A DNA stretch of 64,000 nt from Nageia nagi (GCA_050084985.1 JBITNC010000001.1:147932001-147996000), one strand, 5' to 3'. Shown: positions 10,375 through 23,297, counted from the stretch's first letter. Translations and numbers: made by a program. The notes: generated by a model not told the origin, from the sequence alone.

Positions 10375-12160
10375 AATATGCATGCTAGGATCTAATTGTT
10401 TAGTCTTGTTAAAAGATGCATACCAATAGTTAATAGTTTGAAGTATTTGCCTATAAAACAAATGATATATAGATTAGATAAAATCTTAGAATTGATGCCA
10501 TTTTGCTATGAATAGTAATTTATGTATATATTATTCTTATTATTTCAACTTTTTTTTGATGAAATCATCCTTGTGAGTCAATTTTTTGGAATTAGATTCC
10601 ATTTTTGGGATTTTCTTCTATCAAATTTACCCAAGAGTCATACCCAATCCCATTCACACTAGCTGGTCACATATCAATTGAACTTAGCATATCCACATGA
10701 TGTGAAGGGGAAGAGGTTGGAACCTTGCATGGAACTTTGGACCTATTTTTTTCCACTTGAGAGTTTTAACTTACCCACTCACATATTTGGTTTATTTCAA
10801 CTTGAAGATAAGAAAGTGAAAATTATTATTAAAAATAAAATGAATACATTGTTGCACATTCTATTGAAGAAATTTATTATTAACATTATAAATTGCATAT
10901 TTGTTTATAACTATAATTAATACAAATGACTAGACAATATAAAAATGATTGATTTTGTTTCACATAAGATTGAATTATTTTTATAATAATTATTTTAATG
11001 GCATTTAAATTGAAATTAAAATTGATGGTATTATTGTTCTATCTTATTTAAAATGTGAACTCATGTAAACACTAATTATTTTAAATAAAGCATGAAACAT
11101 ATGTTTAACAACTTTTAACTATTTTTTATTTATTTTAAAGTTGTTTTGACAAGTACATATTAACTTTGATGTCCACCAAACAATTGATTCAATGAAATCA
11201 AAAGTTACCATAAACTTCACATTTAGTTATGTTGGATTTGATGACTTTTTACATGCATTGTGTATGGTATTCAAATTATTCTTCACTTCCACATCTCCTT
11301 GTAAGCAAAATAATGTAGCTTCAATTATAGTACTTGATTCTTAGATTCATTTTTCCTGAAGTATCTATTGCAAGAAGCAACCCAATAAACATGACAAACT
11401 TTCACATCTTTGCATAAGTAAATAATTTATTGGAAAATAAACTTCATTTACATTTTTGTTATAAAGAATATTTTTTATATTTTTGCTTTTGGTTTTTGTT
11501 GTAGATGCTTAAGATAGTGATATGGTTATTTTGTCTTTTATTTATTAATTCATTATATCTTATGTAAATATTATTATTTGATAATAGTTTAAGCATGTTT
11601 GCCAATAACAATGTATTTAGATATTAATTGTCATATTTCATATCCATATGTAGTATTGAAATTTGATTGAGTTTAACATTTATTTTATCATTGTATGGAA
11701 TTGAATTACATAGTTTCAAATCATTTTTCTTAAGAAAATTTAATATATATTATAACATATTGTTGAATCTGTTATCTTGTCAAAATTTTAAATTCATATT
11801 GTTGTTTTATTTAAGTTTGTTGGTTTATTGGTTCATCATAGTCTATGCCAAAAACATGTTCATATTTAAGGAAGTTAAATTCTTCATCGATAGATCTTCA
11901 ATATTTAGTATAACACTTGACTTTTGAATTCACATTTTTTTTTTTATCATTTTTGTAATATTGATATTACATTGATATGTTACATGACATTGTATAACAT
12001 GTAAGGCCTTCCTAATTTTTGGTACATGTCATCATATAGCATGGATGGACTTCCTATCTTTCCTATTTACTTGATAGCTTTTGAGTACCATTGAGGAGAC
12101 TTCATTAATCAAAGAAAGTCCTCTTCTACTTGTCATTTTGTGGGTTATGAAAGACAAAGT
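10375..12160. other. Unassigned AT-rich stretch
   Basis: I see no convincing gene, repeat or element boundary here. The open frames (for example 10678-10920 and 11667-11927) are rich in Ile, Phe and Asn and look like chance frames in AT-rich DNA. Confidence 0.6.
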
Positions 12161-12635
12161 TGTTTATTTATATTCTAAATAATAATAGAAATAAGACCTT
12201 AACAAACAACATTTTTAAAAGAGATAAATAACACAACACAAAGCATCAATTGATGCCTTTTATTAACTATTACATGAAATAAAAAGTAAAATAAGATCCA
12301 ATAGAAAATTAGCTAATACTCTACTAAACTAGCATGCTATTATAGAGGTGATAATGATCGTTGGTCTTCCCTTCAAACACATTTACTACCTAATTGTTAG
12401 AACCAAGGAAATATCTAAAACATAGACCATAAAATAATTGTAGATGTAGTTAGAATTAGTTTTAGGAACTTTATTTTATCAAATTTCTTATAATTGATCT
12501 ATTTTTCATACATGAACCCTCTTTCATTTGATTCTAAATAGAAATAATAATAGATTATAAGTGAGAAATTATGTTGATACTTAGAGGGGTAAGAGAGGAC
12601 TTGATATTTATATTTTTCCTCCATCAACATCACCA
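12161..12635 (-). repeat. 3' LTR of the copia element
   Basis: Direct-repeat partner of 16179-16863 without the SINE-like insertion. Shared landmarks are AAAGCATCAATTGATG (12242-12257), TTAGCTAATACTC and CATCAACATCACCA at the right end. Confidence 0.7.
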
Positions 12636-12639
12636 TTTC

Positions 12640-15600
12640 ATCATTCTATCCCTTATGTTGAGTGCACTCATAAGATTATCATTAAGTTTCAAGAATTGTG
12701 CTTTAATAACACCTTTTGTGGACACATTAATAAGTTGATCTTCAGTACAACAATACTTTGTCTCAATTTCTTATTTTTGAACCATATCCTTGATAAATTA
12801 GTACTCCAAATCAAAATGTTTCAACTGAACATGATTATTTTCCATTTAAGCTATACTCATGTTGTCACAAAAGATGATACTAGGATGGCATTGCTTCTCA
12901 CCAATTTATTTCAATACATTCTTAATCCATAAGGCTTTTTCATTAGCCAAAGTTATTGCAATGTACTAAACTTATACAAAAGAAAGAGCAATTGATCCTT
13001 ACTTTTAAGCTCCAATTGATCAATATTGAAGTGAGAGTAAACCAATAGCCATAAGTGGATTTCCAATCATCCAAATTACCTACCTAATTAGAATTATTAT
13101 AACCAACAAGGTCTGTGTTCTTAGTCAAATAATAATGAATATTAAAATTAATAGTTCCTTTTACACATTAAAATTCTCTCAGCATAATTCAAATGAATTT
13201 TGGATGATTCATTCATATACCTTGAAACAAGTGAAACAATATAACCAATATTCAATTTAATGGTAGTAATAAATATGAAACATTCAATATTTCTTCTACA
13301 CATTTGGTGGTTACATCAAGAGTTTCTTTTTGATCTCAAATGTTGATGAAGCCCCTTGGCTCTTCTTAAGTAGGATTTCTACCTCACTCGAACTTCTTAT
13401 ATTTTGACACTTTATTTTTTCAAATTTCTACTCTCACTAGGCACTCCCTTGCCCTTATTATATGTATTTTTCTATAGTATCATTGACTATGTTTGGTCAC
13501 CTATAGACATTAAGATTAAATTTAAATTTGAATTTATACTTTATCACATCAACTTTTCTACACTACTACCAAAAACCCAATTTGCATCCTTTTTTGTGTT
13601 AGGATGTTTGTTCAATTTTTTTTCCCATTTTTTCAATGCAATTTCTAACACAAACTATCATGCTAGAATTTGTGTTAGATTTTGCATCCTTTTTGGATCA
13701 CATTTTATATTATTTTTTGCATCTTTAAAGCCACTTTTTGTGTCATTTTTTGCATCATTTTTCTTTTTTTTTCTTCATTTTCATAATTTGCATTGATTTT
13801 TGCATCATTTTTCAAAATTTACATCAATCTTTGCATCTATTTTTGTATAATTTTTAAAATAAAATATCATATAATTATAGATCTTTTAATTCTGTATGAT
13901 TTAAAAAAAATAGGCTCAAAACGATAGCCAGATCAAAAGTTATGACCTCTGCAAGGTACATCATTTTTATTAGGTCTTTGGGGCAATGACATAGGTCCAT
14001 TAAACTAGTTCAGGAATGGGATTAGCAGTTTAGGTTTTAAAAATTTAAATTTATTATATATTATTTTTCTAAATATTACAATAAGGTTTTTAATGTTATT
14101 TTCCATTTCTTGTTGCCTGCTTCTTTGTTGACCTTTGAAGGAGGTTTCTTTTTTGCACCTATGGGTTTATTCTCTTATTTCTTTTCTATGGGATTATTCT
14201 CTGTGGGCTTCTTCTCTACCTTAGAAACCATAGTTAAATCAAAACCTAAAAACTAAGGAAGAAAAAAATTAGCTAAAGTGTATGAAATGTAAGGATTATA
14301 GAGAGGGTTTGTTGATATATATAAACAAGAGAGGGTATTTGGCTATTGCATAATCACTTTTGGTATAGATGGAGGGTGAAATGAATGTGATTCATCGATT
14401 GGTTGATTGTTGAATAGGTAAAATGTGTTTTATATTTTTGTTAGTGAAATGTGATGCAAAATTTGCATTAGAATTTGCATCAAAAAATGGAAAAAAATGA
14501 TGAATGTCGATGCAAGAGGATGTAAATTAACATTGATTTTCATTTTTCATATTTTAAGACATAAAAAAGGATGTAAATTGGCCTTTTTGTAGTTGTGCTA
14601 GCTCCATGATCCTTACACAACACCTCACCATGAGCAATATGAGTGAAAAGTGGCTTATATTTGTCTATACTATTATTTATGAACCATCGTTCCAAGAATG
14701 TAATACATCAATTATAAATCTTTCACATCAAATTCATCCATTAGGACCAATGTATATAAGTTCATCTACATTTGAACTCATAAGAAGAAAATTATTACCT
14801 TCTCTCTTGAAGTAAAGTGTAGGATCACTCTTGATCCTCTTGAATCAACATTTATAGAAATATAATCTATATGATCATACCATGATGTTGATGCTAACTT
14901 GAAATCATACAAAACCTTATCCAATATATATATACAATATTCTTTGTATTCAATCTCAAAACCTTGATGCTATTGTGTATAATGTTTCTTCTAATTACCC
15001 ATTTAATAAAGACACTTTTGATATCTAATTGATTTTTATTTCATTTCCTTTGTTTTGCATTGGAAAGAACCATTTCAATAATTTATTCCTTGCTACAGGT
15101 GCAAGTCTCTTCTTAATCAATTCCATACCTTAGAGCAAATCCCTTAGTGAAAAGTATAACTTTGTATATCTTAATGCTATCATCACTATTGTATTATTTC
15201 TTGAACACACTAATACTACCTCTTTCTTATCCTTAGGGAAGTTTTATAATATCCCATTTATCATTTATAATAATGAAATTGATTTTTTGTTTCATACATG
15301 GCCACCACTTGGTTTACATCATAAGCTTAGTTTCTTGTGAATATTTTTTCAAAATCTTTATCAAGCATTTCATTTATAAGATGAGTTCAAAGAGTTTTCA
15401 TATCATTTCTAGTTCCTAAGGTTAGTGATTGGATTCAATGAAGACTTATTATATAATTATCCTTGGGGCTGCTTGATGGCCTAGTTGTTAGGTTCTACTA
15501 ATAGGCTATCCCATAATAATATTTCTATCATATACATATATAGTCTTCCCTAATTTTATTTTTAGCCACATAAATACTCTTCCTACATAAAAAACCATAT

Positions 15601-15800
15601 CCTTTTAAGTTACCATATTTTGAGTCTTTGGAATATAAGGTTCTAAGAATCAAGTTTCTTTCTTTTCTTACCCACTAGTATGAACATAGGCTAAAACATA
15701 GAGGAATTTTAAATGAAGTACATTGAACTTATTTCCATATCACGCTTCACGAGGAGTCATATTATTAAAATCATTTGTTGGATTATTATTGAGAAGGTAG
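12640..15800 (-). pseudogene. Copia pol remnant (integrase end, RT, RNase H) split by a CACTA element
   Basis: Minus-strand landmarks, in order. Integrase end at 15718-15760 (MTPREA, then YGNKFNVLHLKF) and KKRKKLDS near 15680. RT start near 15150-15060 with FTKGFALRYGID and EET. QLDIKSVFI near 15030. LYDFKLAS..WYDHIDY near 14870. VDELIYIGPN at 14744-14779, standing for the YVDD box. After the CACTA insertion come RT C-terminal GYIVSLVSRYMNESSKIHLNYAER near 13260-13190 (two short frames) and RNase H with NLDDWKSTYGYW (13039-13080). The last piece is HFDLEY..FIKDMVQK and KYCCTEDQL near 12800-12730. The motif order matches copia pol. Stops and shifts occur in every part. Confidence 0.8.
13561..14597. 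mobile_element. Non-autonomous CACTA (En/Spm-type) transposon
   Basis: The ends are inverted repeats: CACTACTACCAAAAACCCAA at the left and, read inward from 14597, CACAACTACAAAAAGGCCAA. Over the first 40 bases I count 33 matches. The flanks carry a perfect 3-bp target duplication, CTA at 13558-13560 and CTA at 14598-14600, the size typical of CACTA elements. Both subterminal regions are packed with TTTTGCATC-like words (13577-13850 and, inverted, 14450-14575), as expected for transposase-binding subterminal repeats. The interior of about 1 kb has no transposase. It sits inside a copia pol gene, whose reading resumes on the other side. Confidence 0.92.
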
Positions 15801-16029
15801 AATTTTTAGTGGCTGTATCAAGATCTGATTAAATATGGTATACTATTAAATATTTTTTCCTCTTCACCTCCTTTGATTTTTTTTTTAAAATCATTTTAAG
15901 GAATAATATTCTAATAGATTATATAATCATAATTAAAACTAATAATATCCCATATATTTTTATTAGTTATTAATATCTTCATTTTAAAGCTCTAATATTC
16001 ATAATATTATCCATTTAATTCTATAATAG

Positions 16030-16054
16030 GGAGAGAATTATTATTTTTGGCCAT
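16030..16054 (-). pseudogene. Copia gag start
   Basis: An ATG at 16054-16052 opens MAKNNNSLPIIELNG, then a stop, then YYEY..FKMK, the usual start of copia gag (a Met-rich leader followed by N-Y..W..K/RM). Only the first few dozen codons can be read before the internal deletion. Confidence 0.6.
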
Positions 16055-16163
16055 TACATCCAATTAATGATAGATAAGATCTCCCTTTAATGAAATTACA
16101 AAAAAATTAATCAATGTTTATAAATATCAAGAGCACAATCTCTCTTCACCCTAAGACTAACAA

Positions 16164-16176
16164 GGATTTGATACCA
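16164..16176 (-). other. Primer-binding site of the copia element
   Basis: On the minus strand TGGTATCAAATCC follows the 5' LTR end. It differs from the initiator-Met PBS TGGTATCAGAGCC at two positions near its 3' end. It fixes the element's direction. Confidence 0.7.
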
Positions 16177-16178
16177 CT

Positions 16179-16863
16179 TGTAAATATTTATCTTTTAAAT
16201 AATAATACTAGTTACACCTTCATAAAAAAAATCTAAAAAAATTCAATGTAGCACCATAAATTTTAAGTTAACATAAAAAAGTTAATGTAACATCCTTTAA
16301 GCCTATTGGTTTGTAGTACCTATCAAGAGGTTTTAAATATCACCAATGTAGGGAGTAGGAATGGAACTTGGGACCTACCATGTGGGTGACTTCACACCTC
16401 ACTTATCTCCCAACTCCTCTAATAAAGCATCAATGGTCACCTTTTGTTAACATTTACATAAAGCAAAGGAAAGGAAAAAATGAAGATCCAAATTCCAAAT
16501 AAGAAATTAGCTAAGCTCTGGTAAACTACCATGATACTATTATATTATAAAGGAAAAAAATAAACCTTATTTTTTCCTCTAGTTATCTTTACTACCTAAC
16601 CATCCTAAAAAATAGAATAAGTGATACATAATCCACTAAGAAACTATGGATGATAATTGTAGTTAGTTTTAGAAAATTTTGGTTTTATTAATACTAGTCA
16701 ATATTGGTTCCCCTTTTTTAACTTAATCCCTCCACCATCTAATTTAGAAAAAATATACCCATAGTAGTTAAAAGTGATGAATCAATTTGAAACTTATGCA
16801 AGATAGAACAAGGATAAGGAAGGACGTTAAATTTATCTTCTTTCCCTTTCATCAACATCACCA
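16179..16863 (-). repeat. 5' LTR of the copia element, enlarged by an insertion
   Basis: Aligns with 12161-12635 at both ends, but has about 200 extra bases (about 16220-16425) that contain tRNA-like promoter boxes. Confidence 0.65.
16225..16425 (-). mobile_element. tRNA-derived SINE-like insertion
   Basis: On the minus strand TAGAGGAGTTGG (16421-16410) matches the pol III A box TRGCNNAGYNGG except at one position. AGTTCCATTCC (16368-16358) matches the B box GGTTCGANTCC except at two. The 41-base gap between them suits a tRNA-like head. The segment is absent from the partner LTR, which supports insertion. Exact ends and target duplication were not determined. Confidence 0.5.
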
Positions 16864-18854
16864 TTCCAATATATGTTACAAAGTTTGAAGGACATAAGAT
16901 CAATATTTGTAAATATAAAAAAATATTTTTTTTCAACAATCATCATTATATTTTGTGAAATATTGTTACATTTTGTTAAATGCAATAATATTTTACAAAT
17001 GCATCATTAATACACTAGTAATAGTTACCTTCCAATATAATGTCTAGCTTTATATCATTTTACATTTGTTTTCAATATTTTACACTTTATCATTTACATT
17101 TTCATAGGTATGTTGGATCACTAATGTTTTGTTACTTAGCCAATTTTTATATAATACATTAGAGTGAAGGTAACTTTTTTATAAAACCTAGTTTTGTCTA
17201 TGCTTTAAATTCCCACAAATGCTAAAGGTTTGACACCTCTTAGATGAAGTGATATAATAATAGCTAAAGTGGGATTTATCAAGAACATAGGTAAATCTAT
17301 AATAGTTATGAATATGAAAACTCTAAGTTGAAATCGATAAAAATATAGTTATAAGTAAGATAATGTTTTCCCCCAAATCATGATTAAGGAATTGGTTCAC
17401 AACCTAACCTTCAAGTAGTTTATAATTATGGTCTCTACTAAGATATTAAGAATTTCCTTTCATATAAATCATTATTTAATATTTCTTGAAGAATTTTATT
17501 ACTTAATGAGTATATCTCAGTTCACTTATTATGGAGAAATATGTTATACCTAAGGATATTTCATCCTTGCAACCAATCTCATTTAGTCTTTTTACTTTAA
17601 TAGTCAAACTCACACTTCCTGTTATCCAATTCATTGATTGCATTTCATTTTTCACTTAGCCCCCTCTACCCTTTAATTGGCATATCCATAATTTTGGTAT
17701 GTCACAACCTACACATAATTGAACCTTAATCCATATTGTTAAAATTGCATTGCTTCTTATCCTCTAACTTCATTGTTAAAAAAGATAATAGTTTTGACAA
17801 ATTTTATTAATATTTTTGTGCCCTTGATATATTAACCTTACCATTTCCATGTTCATTATGCCAACATCTCACCCTTTACATGGAAATTACCCTTGTAGGA
17901 CATGACTTAATAATAGATGTAGTACCCTCCATAAACATACCTGATTTACTATGTAAGGTGATCCCCTATGAAAAAAGAGACTCGAGAAATTTACTGCAAC
18001 ATCATAAAAAATAATAAGAGACAATATGAAGCTATAAAAGTGTAAAAATAATTAATATGAATATTATATATGCTAAGAGATTTTGACTTCTCTTTCTCCC
18101 TAAGTTCCCCAATGCTCTATCATTGACCTACACATTTTTTCCACTTATGCATCTTCCCTATATAACATTCCAAATAAAGTATCCATTATCCCTAACCCTT
18201 GACCTCATCCTTAGCATTTCTTCATAGATAAAATGGTTATGCGAGCTATCCACAAACTTTAGACTGATAAAACTTCTAACTTCGAAAACTTAAGTGTTGA
18301 ATTTTCTAAACATAGTCCTGCAATCTTGGCTATCCATATTACTAAAATATTTAACTACCACTACTAGTAAATCATACTCTAAAGATGAATACTTTACAAT
18401 GTTTCTATAATAACTATTTTTAACTGCTATTATATATTACAATAAATGATAGCTTTTGTGGGTGGTTTAAATCGTCATTGTATATGACTATATAAGATAG
18501 TTTTTTATGGTGGTTATTAATAAATCACCCTAATATATCATAAAATGGTAGTTAAAATGTACCATAAAATTTAACTACTTTAAAAAAGAAAAAAATGTTT
18601 AGGTGGGCATATTGCACCTGTCCAAAATTTGACAAAGTGTGTACATGTTAGTATTTGTTGCCCAAACTTGAAGCAAAATCACTCTAAAATTTTATTTTAC
18701 TTTGGTGAGAAAGGTGAGACAAAATCAAGAGAGGTTAGGATTTTATCTAGAAAAAATAGAATGGATCCACCATCATTGCCTACAAATTAGTCATGATGCT
18801 CAACAAACCACTCCATACTGTAACATTTTTTATTTGTCTTTTTATATCATTTAG
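16864..18854. other. Unassigned AT-rich stretch
   Basis: No gene or element could be supported. A run of ACTAC/TTAACTAC words around 18345-18590 faintly recalls CACTA subterminal repeats, but no paired ends were found. Confidence 0.5.
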
Positions 18855-19420
18855 ATGGCCACATATCCCTCTTGTTCAAATAGTTTGATGGATTCTATTC
18901 TACAACCATTCCTTTCATACCCTATGTTTGGATTAAAGCTTACGTATTCCATTTCATTCAAATAGTTTGATAGCTTCCTTGCTACAACCATTCCTATTTA
19001 TCAACTAGATTAACACCCACATATTCCATTTGTTCAAATAGTTTGATGGATTCCTTTTTACAACCATTCCTTGCATACCATACATGTGCATTAATACCCA
19101 CATGTATTACATTTGTTCAAATAGTTTGATGGCTTCATTTTCTTCAACCATTCCTTACATGCCTTAGAGATTAATGCCCACATATTCTATTTATTCAAAT
19201 AGTTTGATAGTTTCCTTGCTACAACCATTCCTTGAATACCATGCATCTAGATTAATTCCCACATATTCTATTTGTTCAAATAGTTTTATGGATTCCTTGT
19301 ATATCCTACAATCATTTGGATTAATGACCACATATTCTATTTCTTCAAATAGTTTGATGGTTTACTATGCTTCAACCATTCACTGCATACCTTGTAATAA
19401 TTACAACCCTTGAAATTATT
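18855..19420 (-). repeat. Tandem array of about seven 69-83-bp units derived from a PPR motif
   Basis: The word TTCAAATAGTTT(G/T)AT recurs at 18875, 18957, 19033, 19116, 19194, 19275 and 19344. On the minus strand each unit reads close to WYARNGCSKEAIKLFEQMEY followed by VGVN, a clear pentatricopeptide (PPR) helix pair of the plant PLS type. Unit lengths are mostly not multiples of three and the copies hold stops, so the array is not a translated PPR tract. It looks like one part of a PPR exon that was tandemly amplified after it ceased to be coding. Confidence 0.8.
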
Positions 19421-19968
19421 TGTTCATAACACATTATCAAACAAAATATTTTTCATCTTAGATATAGAGGTGGGAGGAGGGGGTTAAATTGTTTCTTGAT
19501 TTTTTTTAGACCAACTATAATAATGACTATTAGATACATTTTTGGATGGTATTATTGACACGTGTTTAGTTAAGTAGTTGCAATGGCATGGGAAATAGGG
19601 GAGCCTTGCAAGATCAAGCAAGTACAAGTGGTAACTTTATAGGTAATAGAAGTTTAAATAAAAGTGATGTATACTTACTTGTACTACATAGATCTTGTTT
19701 TATGGAAAGCAAAGGTATTGGGCTCCCCCCTTACAAATTATTTGTAATCAAATTATATCGATTATAAATCTCCAATTCCAAATATAACCTATCCTTATTA
19801 TGTCATTGCAAGGTTGGACTCTAACATTTCCATGCATCTTTAGCCATGAAGTAGTCAGGTAGTCCACCATACCATTTGAGTTTCTTTCCATATTAATATA
19901 ATAAAATAGGAAAAGTAACTTTTATTTTGGTTACAAAGTGGTGGAAACTTGGATAAGGGGTCATTGAT
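19421..19968. other. Unassigned stretch
   Basis: Nothing recognisable was seen between the PPR-derived array and the next LTR element. Confidence 0.5.
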
Positions 19969-20615
19969 TGAGAGACAATTTGGATGCTAACATAGTATAA
20001 TTTGATATCTTACAATGTAATTATCTGATACAATTTGAAGTACAATATATAGATCTCAAAAGTAACTAAAATTGAGCTCTCATGACCAAGAAACTAAATG
20101 CTATGGAATGTTATAGAAATCCATGATCAAATCTACCTAAAATAGCTAAAAGGAGTTACAAACATGTGGTAGAGGTTGCTACCATAAATACTACGAAGTG
20201 GATCGAGTAGAAACAAAGTGGAACAAGAAAAAATTGCCTTGAAAAAGTAAAAACCTATAACTGCCAGGTGTTATTGACAAAATGTGGTGGGTATCTCAAA
20301 AATGCACTAGATCTCTTAGAAATGCAGTCACATTTTCTAGAAACATGCAAGATCAAAGTGTTTCTAGGAAGATAAGGAAAGTTCACTAGAAAATAACCAA
20401 TATGATGGTCAATTCTACAAAGAAGGTAGGTATGCATATACTCATTGGAAAGGTATCTTTGAGAACTATACAATAAAAATAGATTCAACTGAATTGGATA
20501 TTCCAAAAAAGTTATTGCTTTCCAAAGTTGACTAATTTGTTTGAACTAGTCTAGTTTTAGGAAAACACCTTGGAACTTCAAGTTTGATGTATTTAGTCAA
20601 GTCTAAATTCCAACA
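19969..20615 (-). repeat. 3' LTR of element A
   Basis: Partner of 23313-23977; both contain TAATTTGATATCTTACA and TCATTGGAAAGGTATCTTTG. Confidence 0.9.
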
Positions 20616-21099
20616 TACTCCCCCTTAATGCTAAAGGAACTCTTCCAAGAGTTTATAAGAATAGAAAAGAACTTGGAAGAGTGGATTGATTGGTATTCCT
20701 TTCCATTTCTTCCAATCTTGAAGTAGAAAACTTAGAACTTGTAAAACAAAATTGGGCACTCTTTCCACTCTATCTGTGGGATTTCCTCTATCATTACTTC
20801 TTCTTGCAACAACATATTAAGTTCCTTTTGATGAGCTAATCACCTTAATCAAAATCTACTTGTATGGATATGCCAAACATGTACATCAATCATCCTTGCT
20901 CATCTTTTCTCAAATGGTTACACCATACCTCCTCAATAGTGAAATTACAACATTCAATCATCTCACATAGATGATTAAACTATAACACTCTCTTTGAAAT
21001 TAATACATAAAACTTCAAATAACATAGAGCCAATATATGGCTTATTACATATGAAATAAGAAAGAAATACTCTTCACACAAACTATTAATCCTCACAAC

Positions 21100-22770
21100 T
21101 ATTTCATATGTCTCCTTTAGAAGGGAAGATCTCCATGGTTGTCATCATAAAATAATCCTCACAAATAGCCCTCAAAGGAGTCTTCATAATCCAAGATTCA
21201 AATCTTGCAAAGTGTCCTCTCCAAGGATGAGGTTCCAATTGCAAGTTATCATATGATGTCTTTGTAAGACATGCTTCTTCTCCATCAGCAACCTCAAAAC
21301 CTTCCACAAACCATATATTCAAATAATCAATAGTGCCAAAATCAAATAACAATAAACTATTACCTCCGATATTACTTTAAGTAGGATCCCATGAGTTTTC
21401 ATTTGTACTAAACTATTATACTTTTACATTGGTAGTAGCCATAAACTCTCTAAGAGTTCTCTTCATTGCATCTTCACTCATTATTTCCTTTGCAAGACAA
21501 CCATCAACCATCACTATAGTCATTCCATAGGAGTGATTTTCAAGCTTCATAATTGATAGCTCCATAGTCTTTAAAACTTGAAGCTCACCAATCTCCATTA
21601 CATATTCATTTTATTTACACAAAGGGTACTTCACTCCATATGAGTGATCTTAAAATAATAAGCTAATAGCTTTTATTCCATCTTCATTTACATAATATCA
21701 AGGATCAAAATCCCACACAACTTCATTTATTGCTTCTTCATAAGAATAATATTTCACTCCAAATAAGTGAGTTTGCAAATTTGATTCTTCATAGTACACC
21801 ATTTCAAATGAATGGTATTCATCTTCATATGAGTGGGCTACACTGAAATAACAATACTCTTCCATGAGTGTATCTTCATATTCTTGTAAATTTGGAGTGC
21901 CAAGAAATTGGTCTTTAATCTCCTCTTTGAACAAAGTAATTTTCAAATTAACATAAGTAAGCTAATCATGGTGAAGTATTGGATCCTTTATTTCATCATA
22001 ATCCTCCATACTTAGTGTGGATTCATTATATGAATCTCCTTCAATAAAATTTTGATCATGGGCCTCCATAAAACATTCTTCTTCCACCTTGTCTTGGTGA
22101 TCTTCACAATAAGCATCATTATCATAAGATGATCTTCTCATAAGTGCCCCTTTGATGAGATATATTTCATATTTCTCCCCCTTTGGAGTAACTTCAACAT
22201 TCTCTTTCTCTCTTTTATGAGAGTCTTCAACAACAACAACTTCATCACAAGCACTACAAACACTTGGATTGGTCTTGTTAAGATAAAAATTAGTAACAAA
22301 AATATCTTACATTATCTTTTTAAATACTGCATCAACATTCACTTTCTCTTCCATAATAAAAATATCAACATATGCATTATTTCCCTCAAGAGAATAATCA
22401 ACAAGCTTAGGAACATTGTGTGCCTCCTCTAAGAAGAAATCAACACAAAACAAATTTGGAACAACAACATTCACATCATCTACAATGCTTGGAACAACAT
22501 TGACTCTTTCTCTTTCATTGACATGGCCTCTTTCAACACAAAACTCAACAAATACTTCATAGGTATCCTCAAAATCTTGCACAAAGAGTACTTACAAAAC
22601 TCTTCAAAATAAGGATGATCTTCATAAGAATCCCCCTTGCTTAGACAATCGTCAAAATCAATCCCAAAAATATCTTGTAGCCTCTTCTATGCACTTGCAA
22701 CTATTCTACAACTTGCAATGAGTGGAAAATTATTTTGGGCAAAACCTTTTCTAATCTCCAATAGGGAAAT
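21100..22770 (-). pseudogene. Unrecognised acidic protein of element A
   Basis: Open pieces on the minus strand lie at 22582-22307 (91 residues), 21946-21698 (82), 21598-21416 (60) and 21352-21104 (82). They are rich in Asp, Glu, Tyr and Phe. No CCHC knuckle, DSG protease, YVDD or integrase motif is present. Landmarks are LQDIFGIDFDDCLSKGDSYE near 22690-22640, a piece starting FEDTYEVFVEFC (22580), SSYDNDAYCEDHQDKVEEE near 22130 and LMEEYCYFSVAHSYEDEYH near 21830. Matching but diverged peptides occur in the plus-strand relative (27258-28180), for example SLYENDSYYEY with SKVENYFFEE. Two copies keeping the same peptide pattern implies it was once translated. Function unknown. Confidence 0.55.
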
Positions 22771-23297
22771 GCAATTTTGGTGTTGTTCCTCTTTCCTTTC
22801 TCCTCTTTCTTCATCGACAAGGCTGCTCTAGTCTTTAGGTTCCTCATACTTAGTAATGATTCAATCCCAAAGTCCTTTGGAAATCACGAAATGAATCATT
22901 TTTACTTGCTAAGAACTATACTCTTCTCCTACAAAAATTGGGGCTTGCAAATCATAGTTGGTCATCATACCAATAGCAATAAGCACTCACAAGTGTAGAG
23001 ATTTCATAAATCTTCTATAGCAAAAAAACTTACTCTCATGAACCTCACACTCTCAAATTTGGGTAAAATCACAAACTAAAAAATAAACTTGCTCATATAT
23101 ACTCATGCTATAGCCTACACTAGACTATGCTCTCTATAGAACTCTTAGATCTCTCTCTTACTATCACATACTTAGAATCACACCAACCTCTTACACAAAA
23201 ACTAGCATAAAATCTCTTGCATCACTTGTGAGAAAACTTGATAAGTTCTTCTCAAAGTATCCACAAACTCTACTTTTTAACCCATATAGATCTACTA

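Larger units (their letters stand above)
12161..16863 (-). mobile_element. Degraded Ty1/copia element with nested CACTA and SINE-like insertions
   Basis: Diverged LTRs at 12161-12635 and 16179-16863 share an opening of the form TGT..ATATTTAT..T..TAAATAATAATA and an ending CATCAACATCACCA. A PBS of the initiator-Met type lies just inside the right LTR, so the element reads on the minus strand. Between them, in order from the 5' side, are a gag start (16054), the end of integrase (about 15800-15600), RT (about 15340-14620) and RNase H (about 13130-12640). Only about 250 bases separate the gag start from the integrase end, so roughly 2 kb of gag, protease and integrase is deleted. I could not find a matching target duplication, so the outer ends may be off by a few bases. 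Confidence 0.8.

Noticed and set aside
10375-11950. Continuation of the left-hand copia pol beyond the gypsy insertion
   Set aside because: I looked for RT and integrase motifs on the minus strand after 10370 and could not read any, so the remnant appears to be truncated there.
13404-13796. 130-residue open frame rich in Phe, Ser and Leu
   Set aside because: It crosses the left end of the CACTA element and is a product of T-rich subterminal repeats.
18345-18600. Possible CACTA remnant starting CACTACTAG at 18359
   Set aside because: No matching opposite end or target duplication; the ACTAC words are too short in AT-rich DNA.
18855-19420. Regularly spaced repeats that could be mistaken for a CRISPR-like array
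   Set aside because: Units are contiguous, drift in length and translate to a PPR motif, and the genome is plant nuclear.
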